A DNA stretch of 25,042 nucleotides from CAYLHB01 sp041908795 (GTDB lineage: Bacteria; Patescibacteriota; Minisyncoccia; Phycocordibacterales; UBA12088). Both the position numbers and the translations under genes were made by a program. This document shows, one piece after another, positions 13,616 through 22,112 of the stretch. The notes beneath the pieces were generated by a model. That model did no database searches. It was given only the letters and a program-made list of their open reading frames with translations, and was not told the origin of the DNA. The stretch lies in the NCBI GenBank assembly GCA_041908795.1, contig JAYRER010000034.1, forward strand, positions 1 to 25,042. The letters run 5' to 3'. Within the stretch, counting starts at the first letter, position 1, and every line of letters begins with the position of its first letter.

Positions 13616-14269
13616 TAGTGTAGCGGTGAGTGTTCTGCCTAACGCAAGGAGCTCGCGCGCCACAGCTACATCATAATACCGCACCTGTGCACAGCCGCGA
13701 TAGCCCTCCCGCTGTCGTACGCCGGAGTTGACCTTCTGGTACGGCTGAAAGAACTGCGACACGCGAATACTAGTCACTTTTGACCAGTAACGCAACTCCT
13801 CGCGCGAATTGTGGCAGGCGTGGAGGTGTAGCATGCAACGAAACTTCGACTCGTCCAGCACAAAGCACGCGCGCATGAGTGAAACGAAAGCTCGGATGAC
13901 CGAGGGGTCGGAGTTAGTGAATGCCACCAAATCATTTGGTGACTTTGCTCCTTCACACCAGTAGTATGTGGCAAGGAGTGCACGTCGCACGTCAATTGAC
14001 CCAATATCCAATGCCTTTACGGCCTCGCGCGCGGCACATTGGGCCAGTGACTCGCGTTCTTTTGTTCTGGCACGAAGCACGGAACAAGCATTCTTTTGAC
14101 CTGCCGTTTTCTTTGCACGCAGTACCACTCGCACCTCCTCCGAAAGATACACGGTACGTACCCACATGGAAACCGAACTTTATGAAACGCGCAAATTCTG
14201 CGCGATTTCGCCAATGCTCGCACCTGCCTTCCTCATCTCGATCGCTTGCGACTTTTCTTTTTTTTTCAT
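13601..14269 (-). pseudogene. HTH protein gene with an in-frame TAA (split or decayed)
   Basis: From the ATG at 14269 the frame reads 29 codons (KSQAIEMRKAGASIGEIAQ, NLRVS: a helix-turn-helix), then a TAA at 14182-14180, then SSVS and MWVRTVYLSEEV, and stays open to 13601. Without the stop the protein would be about 222 residues. Downstream come LATYYWCEGAKSPNDLVAFT, HLHACHN and RYWSKVTSIRVSQFF. I recall this HTH plus LAGLIDADG-like layout from many Parcubacteria, function unknown. The stop sits where a Lys codon (AAA) would be expected between RVS and SSVS. The ATG at 14167 could restart translation of a 188-residue protein lacking half the HTH. The 3' end uses a stop inside tRNA-Trp. Confidence 0.7.
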
Positions 14270-14335
14270 GGTTATACATCTATATACCCATGTTCGCTTA
14301 TTTGTCACATAAAAACTGCAGTACGGGTATTGCAC

Positions 14336-14491
14336 CTACTTCTTCACCTCCTTGTACTTGACAACCTTACGAACCGTGGGATCATACTTATTGAGCTCAA
14401 GCTTCTTCTCCACACGTTTCCTATTTCGCACGTCAAAACGGACATGCTTTGACTCCGTGCTCCTGAGTTTTACGATATGGTCTTGGGACAT
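14336..14491 (-). CDS. rpmG: 50S ribosomal protein L33
   Basis: A 51-residue basic protein with LELNKYDPTVRKVVKYKEVK, which matches the C-terminal half of L33 (LELKKxDPxxRxHVxYKE). It lacks the paired cysteines of the zinc-binding form. L33 binds 23S rRNA near the E site. An upstream extension of the frame is not needed: the ATG at 14491 lies 6 bases after a TACAAT box. The gene is transcribed toward the disrupted HTH gene. Confidence 0.9.
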   Translation of the reverse strand: MSQDHIVKLRSTESKHVRFDVRNRKRVEKKLELNKYDPTVRKVVKYKEVKK

Positions 14492-14497
14492 TAGACC

Positions 14498-14506
14498 ATT
14501 GTAACA
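14498..14506 (-). promoter_or_regulatory. Extended -10 promoter of rpmG (leaderless type)
   Basis: TGT-TACAAT (14506-14498, minus strand) is an extended -10 element ending 6 bases before the ATG. No ribosome site fits in between. Confidence 0.55.
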
Positions 14507-14523
14507 TAGTATTTTGTTACGCG

Positions 14524-15615
14524 CTATTTGTTTTTTGGAATTGAATAATATGAGTAATGAGCTCCTGTCACACATGCTCCCGTATTAGAACCATTACATG
14601 AAGGTAAATAGCATAGAGTCGCTCGAGGAGTACTTCCTGTACATGTACCGGGGGGCGCAACAGGTAGTCCAGCCTTTTCATATCTTGATTTCAAACTATT
14701 GTATTCGGATATATCATTAGTTTCGTATACAGCTTGACCTCCAGAATCCCGTGCAGCTAGTGATAGTATCTCCTTGTCCTGTCCTTTCCAAACAATATCT
14801 ACACAAGTACCGTTGGTGTGACATGAGTCTCCGTGAGACCGGCTGGGAGGATACCCTTCCGTAACAATAATAGTCGAGGGCCCTGATTCTTCAAAAAAAT
14901 CAAATAGTTGCTTAGCCACGGTATTTAACTGGGGGGCGACACCAGCTGGCACTGTTTGAGAAGAATCTTTCATGTTTATTGGTGCAGCACCTTTACCGGT
15001 TGGTTCGGCAGGAAATCCGACCATGGTTCCATCTTTTCTTAGCTGCTTTGCTCCTGTGTCGGTAGTGACTATCTGGGCTGGTTGGTCTGTTGCGAGCGTG
15101 CTTCGTACCTTAACGCACGTCACACCATCACTTGAACCACCCGTACAAACAAGCTCATTCCATGGTCCCCAACCTTCACCGCCGTAAATCACCTTCATAA
15201 TGGTATCAATGAAAAGGTACGCTCCTAACGTGATGACAAGACCCACCAGTGTTGAAAAGAAAATGCCATGCGCTTTAGAAATAGATCCGGGAGAACCACC
15301 GGCAGTGAGGTATAAGTAGCCCGCATTTACAAATAAGAGCGAGGCGACAACTGTACCGAGAAGAATGATAAAGTCCAGCAATTTCATCGCCGAACTGAGT
15401 AAGTCACACGTAGTACACCCACCGACTGTACAAATCTCGTCCGCGGTATGACCATTTCCCACAGCGGGATCATCGCCCCGAACCGTACGCACACTATCCC
15501 CACACTCAACTATGGTGCCAAAAAATTTAAACGCTCCTTGTCCGTGAGCATTGAAAGGGAAGCACCCTATTACCACGAATAACGAGAGCATGATGATAGT
15601 AAACACCTTTGGCAT
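14524..15615 (-). CDS. TrbC/VirB2-like pilin module fused to an M15/VanY-like peptidase domain
   Basis: A 363-residue exported protein. Residues 1-25 form a signal peptide ending near NAHG. A Cys-rich loop ICTVGGCTTCDL (61-72) precedes two membrane helices (about 78-104 and 116-142), the layout of type IV secretion pilins, and GPWNELVC follows. After a linker of about 65 residues comes a C-terminal domain with SCHTNGTCVD (264-273). This fits the zinc motif SxHxxGxAxD of M15 D,D- or D,L-peptidases with Cys in the Ala position; a late GAHYSY (His353) could be the third ligand. Residues 1-160 are paralogous to the neighbour at 15638-16765. I infer a membrane-anchored wall peptidase acting outside the cytoplasmic membrane. 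The peptidase call is weaker than the pilin call. Confidence 0.7.
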   Translation of the reverse strand: MPKVFTIIMLSLFVVIGCFPFNAHGQGAFKFFGTIVECGDSVRTVRGDDPAVGNGHTADEICTVGGCTTCDLLSSAMKLLDFIILLGTVVASLLFVNAGYLYLTAGGSPGSISKAHGIFFSTLVGLVITLGAYLFIDTIMKVIYGGEGWGPWNELVCTGGSSDGVTCVKVRSTLATDQPAQIVTTDTGAKQLRKDGTMVGFPAEPTGKGAAPINMKDSSQTVPAGVAPQLNTVAKQLFDFFEESGPSTIIVTEGYPPSRSHGDSCHTNGTCVDIVWKGQDKEILSLAARDSGGQAVYETNDISEYNSLKSRYEKAGLPVAPPGTCTGSTPRATLCYLPSCNGSNTGACVTGAHYSYYSIPKNK

Positions 15616-15628
15616 ATTGTATGAAACA

Positions 15629-15637
15629 ATAGTAACA
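15629..15637 (-). promoter_or_regulatory. Extended -10 element before the pilin-peptidase gene
   Basis: TGT-TACTAT (15637-15629, minus strand) directly abuts the stop codon of the upstream paralogue and lies 13 bases before the ATG. It could give this gene its own short-leader transcript besides read-through from upstream. Confidence 0.4.
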
Positions 15638-16765
15638 CTATGACCCCATGATCTTTTTCATATTGTTCACATATCCTCTCGTCTCGCGATATCCCGCATT
15701 CGCGGTACACTCATAGTATGTCTTCCCGGGACATGTCTTACTAGCAGTCAACGCTTTGGGACCTCCATTATAGAAAGCCGCCATATACTCGGATCTTCTG
15801 TTTGAGTCACCTCCCGCAAGTTCATTGACTCTCTTGTTATTTTGCGCTTCTTTCATGTATGCAACACCAAGCTTGATATTATTACTTGGGTCGGATAAAT
15901 ACGTCTTCATCTGTGCATCGGAGTAGCCTTTGCATGGGGCTCCACAAAGTCCCCTTGCGGTCGCGGGCATCAGTTGAATGACACCCACTGCTCCAACTTT
16001 TGATGTGCACGTTGCGGGATTCTTACAACCACCCGATTCTATTTTTGCGAGCGCAAGTGCGAAGTTCGGATCCACGCCCTGCGCGACCGCTTCTTTTGTT
16101 ATAGCATCTGCGCACGGTACGCCGTTCGCGAGTACGCAGTTTTTAGAAAGCGAAACAGATGCGTTTCCTATAGCTTGCTTACTTAACTGCGGACCATCCG
16201 GTGTCGCCACCACATCTCCTTGTGTATATCCCGGACCAACAGAATGTGGAACTGCAGGCGCATCCACTTCAAGGGTGGCGCGCACCGACGCACACACTTC
16301 ACCGGACATTGATGTGGGACACACAAGCTCGTTCCACGGACCAAATTCTTCCGAATCGTACAAAACTTTCATCACAGTGTCGATAAGTAGCCACGCAGAA
16401 ATACACACAATAAGGCCGATAACACCGCTACGAATCATTGATTTCGCTTTTCCTATTGAACTTTGATTGCCGCCGGAAGTAATGAGAAGTATCCCCGCGT
16501 TAACAATTAAATATACCGCTACAACGATGGCGGCAAAAATGAGAAAATTGATTATGTTCTGGGCCAGTACCACTAGATCACATGTGGTACATCCACCGGT
16601 CGTGCATATTTGCGGCCCCTCATCACCGTCTTTCACCACAGTGATCACATCGTTACCACATGGAACCAAATCATCAGGTAGAAAATCAGTAAACTTTGCA
16701 AATGAAACGAGTGGGAAAGTACAACAAAACAGTAGCAACAAGACAAAAGGTGTTCGTTGACCCAT
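15638..16765 (-). CDS. TrbC/VirB2-like pilin module fused to a lytic transglycosylase (SLT) domain
   Basis: A 375-residue exported protein. A signal peptide (1-23) is followed by ICTTGGCTTCDL (53-64), two membrane helices (about 68-96 and 110-135) and FGPWNELVC, all matching the paralogue downstream. After a linker rich in Pro, Gly and Ser there is a soluble transglycosylase domain (about 208-375): ALAKIESGG with catalytic Glu243, GVIQLMPATA (261-270), AAFYNGG (329-335) and ETRGYVNNM (361-369). Such enzymes cleave the MurNAc-GlcNAc bond and often open the wall for secretion systems, like VirB1. Here the cleaving domain is tethered to a pilin-like module. Several Cys pairs in the SLT domain suggest disulfides. 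The next gene begins 22 bp later. Confidence 0.85.
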   Translation of the reverse strand: MGQRTPFVLLLLFCCTFPLVSFAKFTDFLPDDLVPCGNDVITVVKDGDEGPQICTTGGCTTCDLVVLAQNIINFLIFAAIVVAVYLIVNAGILLITSGGNQSSIGKAKSMIRSGVIGLIVCISAWLLIDTVMKVLYDSEEFGPWNELVCPTSMSGEVCASVRATLEVDAPAVPHSVGPGYTQGDVVATPDGPQLSKQAIGNASVSLSKNCVLANGVPCADAITKEAVAQGVDPNFALALAKIESGGCKNPATCTSKVGAVGVIQLMPATARGLCGAPCKGYSDAQMKTYLSDPSNNIKLGVAYMKEAQNNKRVNELAGGDSNRRSEYMAAFYNGGPKALTASKTCPGKTYYECTANAGYRETRGYVNNMKKIMGS

Positions 16766-16828
16766 AACACTCGTATCCTAGCGCATATACATTTACACGT
16801 ACAGAAAGCAGTGTTAGTATCTTTCCAC

Positions 16829-16914
16829 GCGTCGGTGGTAGAGTGGTCAATTACACTTGGCTGTAAACCAAGCGGCTTCGGCCTACGCAGGTTCGAATCC
16901 TGCCCGGCGCACCA
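16829..16914 (+). tRNA. tRNA-Tyr (anticodon GTA)
   Basis: The acceptor GCGTCGG pairs with CCGGCGC (one T-G pair), the anticodon stem-loop is CTTGG-CTGTAAA-CCAAG, a long variable arm contains CGGCTTCGGCC, and the T arm is CAGGTTCGAATCCTG. ACCA is encoded. The CCA itself forms the start of a 17-bp terminator stem. Confidence 0.95.
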
Positions 16915-16960
16915 ACACAAAACGAGCCAGACACAAGGTGTTCGGCTCGTTTTGTGTTGG
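16912..16960 (+). terminator. Very strong hairpin overlapping the tRNA-Tyr 3' end
   Basis: A perfect 17-bp inverted repeat (16912-16928 and 16944-16960; CCAACACAAAACGAGCC and its complement) encloses a 15-base loop that itself can fold (ACAC-AAG-GTGT). The stem begins with the tRNA's own CCA. The 3' arm includes TTTT but no T-run follows. It probably ends the tRNA transcript and competes with tRNA 3' processing. Confidence 0.7.
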
Positions 16961-16991
16961 ACACGAAGTGTTTGGCGATTCTTGTGTTACG

Positions 16992-17023
16992 TTCGGAAGG
17001 AATTCGAACTGAGTCGGCGCGAG
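16992..17023. repeat. tRNA-associated element, copy 1 (T-arm-like)
   Basis: TTCGGAAGGAATTCGAACTG followed by AGTCGGCGCGAG resembles 24752-24781 (CGTCGGGAGGATTCGAACCG then AGTGCCGGCG). Both lie downstream of a tRNA gene and include an inverted T-loop-like core. I see no tRNA that could fold here. Confidence 0.45.
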
Positions 17024-17031
17024 ACCGCCCG

Positions 17032-17060
17032 TAGCGCAACTGACGAAAAGTTGCACGCTA
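17032..17060 (-). terminator. Hairpin at the esterase stop codon
   Basis: The stem TAGCG-TGCAACT / AGTTGC-GCTA (minus strand) begins with the TAG stop of the esterase gene. There is no T-run. It may terminate the clpB-esterase transcript or protect its 3' end. Confidence 0.4.
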
Positions 17061-18173
17061 CTCAATGGTTTGTTTTTCTAGAAACATCCAAATCTCCTTA
17101 AATGAAATAGCTGTGCTTAGAGGACCAACAAACTCAGCAGGAGCATACTGTGTATCACTTGGTAATACGTGACCCATGTCTTCAACCGAAAGAAGTGCCA
17201 CAGGGGGAATCGCTGGATCGCTTGCGCACGTGCTTTTTTGAAACTCTACTTTCGGCTTGTAAGAAACATCTTCTTGCTTTTTGACACAATTAGGATACCC
17301 CGCAAGATTCTGTAGCTGTGCGTAAATGGGGCGTGCTCCTTCTTGAACTAATATTTCCGGTTCTATTGGCAATCCATACGCCTTAAACGCCTCTCTGTTG
17401 CATGAAATTCCCTGTACGGGCTCATACGGTACACATAGATCGAGCTTACCATGAACGTGCATAGTGGGTGCATTGATACTCTTTTGCACTCCGCATTCCT
17501 CCGGTACGCCAGGCGCAGCAAGTGAGACGATGCCAGAAAACGTCGCGTTGTCCTTGCACGCAACACGGTATGCCATCGAAGCACCATTCGATGCGCCCAC
17601 TAGGTACACACGTGACGGATCTACGGGAGCATTGGCCATCGCGAACGCTACTGCGTCTTTAATAAATCCTTCATCATCAATATTGCTTGTTACAGAATAT
17701 CCACAACACCCCCTACTCAAATCACCGGAAACCAGTGTTCCAGCATTCCATGTAAACATGCTCAACCATCTTAAGATCATCGGTGATGATCCTTCAGGGG
17801 CAAGTACGTAGAAACCGTATGTATCCGCGTATGAAAAGAGCCAATCAGAAGTTTCCATTTTCTGCCCTCCACCATGGAGGTACACCACCATAGGAGCAGG
17901 TGCATTTGTGACATTCAAAGTTGGTGGTGTGTACACCAAAAAGCTTCTCTCTACACCATCATACGTACGTTTTCCCTCTTGGACAAATCCGCCACCGCGC
18001 AAACCAAGCTCACTGCTTGCAACTCTTGTCGAAAAACTGAACGCATCCTCGTTGTTTTGAAAAGGCGACTGTAGTAGTACTACAGTAAGTGCAAGCACAA
18101 TTAACAAGACTAAAATACGAAATAATCTCGATTTAAAAAATATTTTCCACATTTGCTCTTTCGTGACCAGCAT
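17058..18173 (-). CDS. Secreted or membrane-anchored alpha/beta-hydrolase of the LpqC/PHB-depolymerase-like family
   Basis: This protein hydrolyses an ester, substrate unknown. A basic N-terminus and hydrophobic helix (about 16-35) anchor or export it. The hydrolase core follows: RSFLVYTPP (76-84), the oxyanion-type YLHGGGQ (98-104), the nucleophile elbow GASNGAS (193-199, Ser195), HGKLDLCVPY (241-250, Asp245) and MGHVLP (His335). Family members include feruloyl esterases and poly-hydroxyalkanoate depolymerases. Extra Cys residues (CCGYS and others) suggest disulfides. The ATG directly abuts the clpB stop; a start at the Met 7 codons later (AAAGAG upstream) is equally possible. Confidence 0.85.
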   Translation of the reverse strand: MLVTKEQMWKIFFKSRLFRILVLLIVLALTVVLLQSPFQNNEDAFSFSTRVASSELGLRGGGFVQEGKRTYDGVERSFLVYTPPTLNVTNAPAPMVVYLHGGGQKMETSDWLFSYADTYGFYVLAPEGSSPMILRWLSMFTWNAGTLVSGDLSRGCCGYSVTSNIDDEGFIKDAVAFAMANAPVDPSRVYLVGASNGASMAYRVACKDNATFSGIVSLAAPGVPEECGVQKSINAPTMHVHGKLDLCVPYEPVQGISCNREAFKAYGLPIEPEILVQEGARPIYAQLQNLAGYPNCVKKQEDVSYKPKVEFQKSTCASDPAIPPVALLSVEDMGHVLPSDTQYAPAEFVGPLSTAISFKEIWMFLEKQTIE

Positions 18174-20873
18174 CTACACGCCCGCGACTTCGTAGGGCTT
18201 TATCGCACTCAAGCGAGCTTTGCCCTTGCCTTTCTTCACTTCGAATGCATACTCACCGTTCTTGATATCAACAATAACCGAACCGCCTTCCAAAACGTTA
18301 TTACTCACTATCATCGAGGCGACTGGTGTGAGTATCTTGTTCTGTATTAGTCTCTTCATAGGGCGCGCTCCGTAGTGTGGGTCGTACCCCTCTGAAGCAA
18401 GGTGCGCCACAGTGGCATCGGTTACTTTAAGCGCAATTCCCTTGCTCGCAAGACGGTCAATTACTACTTTTATTTGCATGTGTGCGATGTCACGTATCAC
18501 CTCGGGCGCGAGTATATTAAAGAGCACTATCTCGTCGAGACGATTCAAAAACTCGGGGCGAAAATACTCTTTGAGCGAATCCATCACTTTTTCCTTGGCG
18601 AGATCGTAGTCTGTCGCATCACTCTCACTATGTTTGAATCCATACTGTGACATTTTATCGATGTACTGTGCTCCGATGTTCGACGTGAGAATAATCACGG
18701 TATTTTTAAAGTTCACCTTCCTCCCCTTCGCATCTGTAAGATGGCCGTTGTCCAAAACCTGCAGGAGTATGTTGAACACCTCCGGGTGCGCCTTCTCAAT
18801 CTCATCGAAAAGGAGTACCGAGTAGGGCCTATGCCTTACCGTCTCAGTGAGGTTGCCCCCCTCCTCATACCCCACGTAACCAGCAGGCGCTCCGATGATT
18901 TTTGAAACACTGTGACGCTCCATGTACTCACTCATATCAACGCGAACTAGGGCTTTTTCGTCATCAAACATAAACTCAGCGAGTGCTTTCGAGAGCTCCG
19001 TTTTTCCAACACCTGTGGGACCGAGAAACAAGAACGAGCCAATGGGTCTGTTTGGGTCGGCAATACCGGTTCGCGACCTGCGCACAGCATCGGCAATTCT
19101 CTTAACCGCATCGTCCTGTCCTACTACACGTTTCCTGAGTTCGTCTTCCATACGCACAAGCTTCGCCGCTTCCTCCTCAAGCATGCGCAACACGGGAACC
19201 CCCGTCCATCTACTCACCACATCGGCTATGTCTTCCTCGCTAATTTCCTCCTTAAGAATACGACGTGTTTTCTGAAGCTTCTTAAGCTTTTTCACGTTAC
19301 TCTCCAGCTCCGCTTCAAGCACGGGAATGCGCCCGTAGCGAATTTCTGCAGCCTTCGAGAGGTCTGCGGCCGCCTCCGCGGAGTCCGCTTCCACACGCCT
19401 CCCCTCGAGCTCTTTCTTGAGGCGCTTAATTTCTCCGTGGGTGTCCTTCTCATTGTTCCACTTGAGCTCAAGCTCTCGTGTCTTTTCTTTAAGATCGGCG
19501 ATTTCAGCATCAATGTCGCCGATGCGACCCTCGGCCACTCGACGTTCTTTGTCTCCCGTTGCATGAGCCACATCCTTCTTCACCGCCTCGCGCTCAATTT
19601 CGAGACGCGTAATTTTGCGATGAGTCTCCTCAAGGGGTGCGGGCTTATTCTCAAGCGCAATACGAAGCGCGGATGCCGCCTCGTCAATGAGATCAATTGC
19701 CTTGTCAGGCAGAAAACGATCTGAAAGGTAGCGAGACGAGAGGTTTGCCGCCGCAACAATGGCGTCATCGGTAATGCGTACACCGTGATAGAGCTCGTAG
19801 CGCTCGCGAAGCCCTCTTAAAATAGCCACCGTATCCTCAAGCGAGGGCTCGTTTACGTACACCGGTTGGAAACGTCGAGTTAGCGCGGGATCGCGCTCGA
19901 TATGCTTCTGGTACTCTTTGAGTGTCGTGGCACCGATAACGCGCATTTCTCCTCGTGCAAGTGCGGGCTTAAGCATGTTGCTCGCATCCATAGCCCCCTC
20001 CGCGGCACCAGCCCCAACAATGGTGTGAATTTCATCAATGAAAAGGATCACCTTTCCCGCCGCGCGCTCAATCTCCCGCATAATAGTTTTCAACCTATCC
20101 TCAAACTCGCCACGGTACTTGGTACCCGCAATGAGGAGACCTAAGTCGAGCGAAACAAGCTCTTTCCCTTTGAGACTCTCCGGTACATCGCCCGCGGCCA
20201 TACGCACCGCAAGCCCCTCAGCAATCGCCGTTTTTCCCACTCCCGCCTCACCTATGAGAATAGGATTGTTCTTCGTCCTACGAGAGATGATTTGAATCAC
20301 GCGTGTAATTTCCGCATCACGGCCTATCACAGGGTCAAGCTTGTTCTCCGTCGCGAGCTGAGTGAGCGAGCGAGTGAATTTCTGAAGTGCACGAGATTTT
20401 TTCCCGGTGGGAGCATCGTCACCCTTGTTCTCACGCAACTCATGTATCGCCTGAAGCATTGCGTTCCGGTCAATACGGAACCTGTTAATAACCTCGCGTG
20501 CCGGTCCCGGGGTATCGAGGATCGCCACAAAAAGGTGCTCAGTGGATATAAACTGATCACTCATGCTCGCCGCAACTTTTGCCGCATTCTCTAGCACCTG
20601 CGCGAGCTCGGGGGTAAGGTAGAGCTGGTAGCTCGGGGAGAGCACCGTCGAGCCTTCAGGTGCCTCGAGCGCGTCAAGGAGTGAGTCGGTGAGAAGTATC
20701 GTGTCTATTTCGAGTTTTTCAAGTATCGAAAACACCATACTCTCTTCTTGGAGCACAAGTGCAACAAAAAGGTGAAGTGGGTTCACGTGGTTCTGACCGC
20801 GCTCAACAGCAAGCTCGTGCGCTTTTCGAACGGCATCTTTCGCTTTTGTGGTGAAATTTTGAAATGGGACCAT
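18174..20873 (-). CDS. clpB: ClpB protein disaggregase
   Basis: ClpB is a hexameric AAA+ chaperone that pulls proteins out of aggregates together with DnaK. The N-domain (about 1-145) has the paired Clp repeats (NPLHLFVALV, STEHLFVAIL). AAA-1 has Walker A GEAGVGKT (208-215) and Walker B ILFIDE (276-281). A coiled-coil M domain runs about 405-530, which marks ClpB rather than ClpA. AAA-2 has GPTGVGKT (618-625) and VLLFDE (686-691). No ClpP-binding loop is apparent. At 899 residues it is slightly longer than the usual 860. It starts 6 bases after an extended -10 box and is followed without a gap by the esterase gene. Confidence 0.97.
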   Translation of the reverse strand: MVPFQNFTTKAKDAVRKAHELAVERGQNHVNPLHLFVALVLQEESMVFSILEKLEIDTILLTDSLLDALEAPEGSTVLSPSYQLYLTPELAQVLENAAKVAASMSDQFISTEHLFVAILDTPGPAREVINRFRIDRNAMLQAIHELRENKGDDAPTGKKSRALQKFTRSLTQLATENKLDPVIGRDAEITRVIQIISRRTKNNPILIGEAGVGKTAIAEGLAVRMAAGDVPESLKGKELVSLDLGLLIAGTKYRGEFEDRLKTIMREIERAAGKVILFIDEIHTIVGAGAAEGAMDASNMLKPALARGEMRVIGATTLKEYQKHIERDPALTRRFQPVYVNEPSLEDTVAILRGLRERYELYHGVRITDDAIVAAANLSSRYLSDRFLPDKAIDLIDEAASALRIALENKPAPLEETHRKITRLEIEREAVKKDVAHATGDKERRVAEGRIGDIDAEIADLKEKTRELELKWNNEKDTHGEIKRLKKELEGRRVEADSAEAAADLSKAAEIRYGRIPVLEAELESNVKKLKKLQKTRRILKEEISEEDIADVVSRWTGVPVLRMLEEEAAKLVRMEDELRKRVVGQDDAVKRIADAVRRSRTGIADPNRPIGSFLFLGPTGVGKTELSKALAEFMFDDEKALVRVDMSEYMERHSVSKIIGAPAGYVGYEEGGNLTETVRHRPYSVLLFDEIEKAHPEVFNILLQVLDNGHLTDAKGRKVNFKNTVIILTSNIGAQYIDKMSQYGFKHSESDATDYDLAKEKVMDSLKEYFRPEFLNRLDEIVLFNILAPEVIRDIAHMQIKVVIDRLASKGIALKVTDATVAHLASEGYDPHYGARPMKRLIQNKILTPVASMIVSNNVLEGGSVIVDIKNGEYAFEVKKGKGKARLSAIKPYEVAGV

Positions 20874-20879
20874 ACTTCA

Positions 20880-20888
20880 ATAGTACCA
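20880..20888 (-). promoter_or_regulatory. Extended -10 promoter of clpB (leaderless type)
   Basis: TGG-TACTAT (20888-20880, minus strand) ends 6 bases before the clpB ATG. No well-spaced -35 box is visible; a TTGACT further upstream is about 22 bases away. I saw no CIRCE or other heat-shock operator. Confidence 0.5.
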
Positions 20889-20905
20889 CACATAGCCCGA
20901 GGAGA

Positions 20906-22105
20906 CTAGTCAAGTTTTTCCCGCTCGATACGGGGGATAAGATGCTCTAGAATAGAGACAACTTGTTCCACCTCTCCCCTGGTTGTCATCCTTCCAAAGG
21001 TAAAACGTACGGATGAATTGGCGTACTTTTCCCCTTTACCGAGTGCTCGTACAACATAGGAGCCACCCCCGCTTTCCCCCAAACACGCACTTCGTGTTGA
21101 GACGGAAATACCCTGCGCATCAAGCTCGATAACGATCCGCTCACTCTCAAGGCCCGGGAAAGAGAAGTTGGCATTGTTTGCAATGCGTTTGGTTGGGTGA
21201 CCATTTAAGACTGCCCCCTCAATACGTGCAACACGCTCAATAAAAAAGTCGCGAAGTTCCCGTATACGTGCCGTATCTTCATCGCGCCGCTCATGTGCCA
21301 ACTCGAGTGCGCGCGCAAGACCCACCACATGAGGTGTGTTTGGTGTACCGGGACGAAGTCCATACTCTTGTGTCCCACCATACATAATGGGTGCGAGCGA
21401 AACAGAGCGTGCTTTGTAAAGGAGTCCTGCACCTTTAGGTCCGTACGCTTTCTGACCGTCTATGGTCATAAGGTCAACTCCAAGGGTATCTACGCGCGAC
21501 GGGAGCCACGTAAATGCTTGACTCGCGTCGGTGTGAAAGAAAAGTTTTGTGGCATGTTCCTTTCTGAACGCACGCACTTCTTTCGCAATCGCCGCAAGTG
21601 GAAGTACTGTACCTATCTCATTGCTCGCATACATTGCCGAGACGAGCACGGTCTGGAGCGTAAGCGCAGCGCGAAGTTCCCCAATGTTCGGCAGACCATC
21701 CTCATCTACTGGGAGGTAGGTGACGCGGATCCCCTCTTTGTGAAGCGCACGGAAACAATCATGAACGGAAGAGTGCTCAATGGCGGTTGTGATAAGGTGT
21801 ATATCCTCATTCCACCTTCCTGTGTCCCTCAAGGCCCGCACAAGACCCACGACAGCAAGATTATTGCTTTCGGTTCCACCGGAAGTAAACACTATTTCAT
21901 CTGCATGTGCGCCAAGGAGTTCCGCAATGGAACCTCGCGCACCCTCAAGTGCACGCTTCGCCTTCAACCCGTCTGCGTGGAGCGAACCGGCATTGCCGAA
22001 CATCTCACTCCAATACGGTTCCATTGCGCGATACACCTCCGGTGCAAGCGGAGTTGCCGCTCCGTAGTCAAGATATACGCGTGTACCGTCGCCATCTGTG
22101 TTCAT
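20906..22105 (-). CDS. NifS/IscS-type cysteine desulfurase
   Basis: This PLP enzyme takes sulfur from cysteine and hands it on as a persulfide for tRNA thiolation or Fe-S assembly. Motifs are YLDYGAATP (10-18), FTSGGTESNN, AIEHSS (PLP-stacking His), FFHTDASQA, the PLP-lysine block TIDGQKAYGPKGAG, and the catalytic cysteine in STRSACLGESGG. The short loop around the Cys fits group I (NifS/IscS) enzymes. No iscU, iscR or other Fe-S gene is adjacent, so the partner lies elsewhere. The frame is open to 22147, but the -10 box TATGAT covers the earlier ATG, so I use the ATG at 22105 (400 codons including the stop). Confidence 0.92.
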   Translation of the reverse strand: MNTDGDGTRVYLDYGAATPLAPEVYRAMEPYWSEMFGNAGSLHADGLKAKRALEGARGSIAELLGAHADEIVFTSGGTESNNLAVVGLVRALRDTGRWNEDIHLITTAIEHSSVHDCFRALHKEGIRVTYLPVDEDGLPNIGELRAALTLQTVLVSAMYASNEIGTVLPLAAIAKEVRAFRKEHATKLFFHTDASQAFTWLPSRVDTLGVDLMTIDGQKAYGPKGAGLLYKARSVSLAPIMYGGTQEYGLRPGTPNTPHVVGLARALELAHERRDEDTARIRELRDFFIERVARIEGAVLNGHPTKRIANNANFSFPGLESERIVIELDAQGISVSTRSACLGESGGGSYVVRALGKGEKYANSSVRFTFGRMTTRGEVEQVVSILEHLIPRIEREKLD

Positions 22106-22112
22106 ATTGCTT

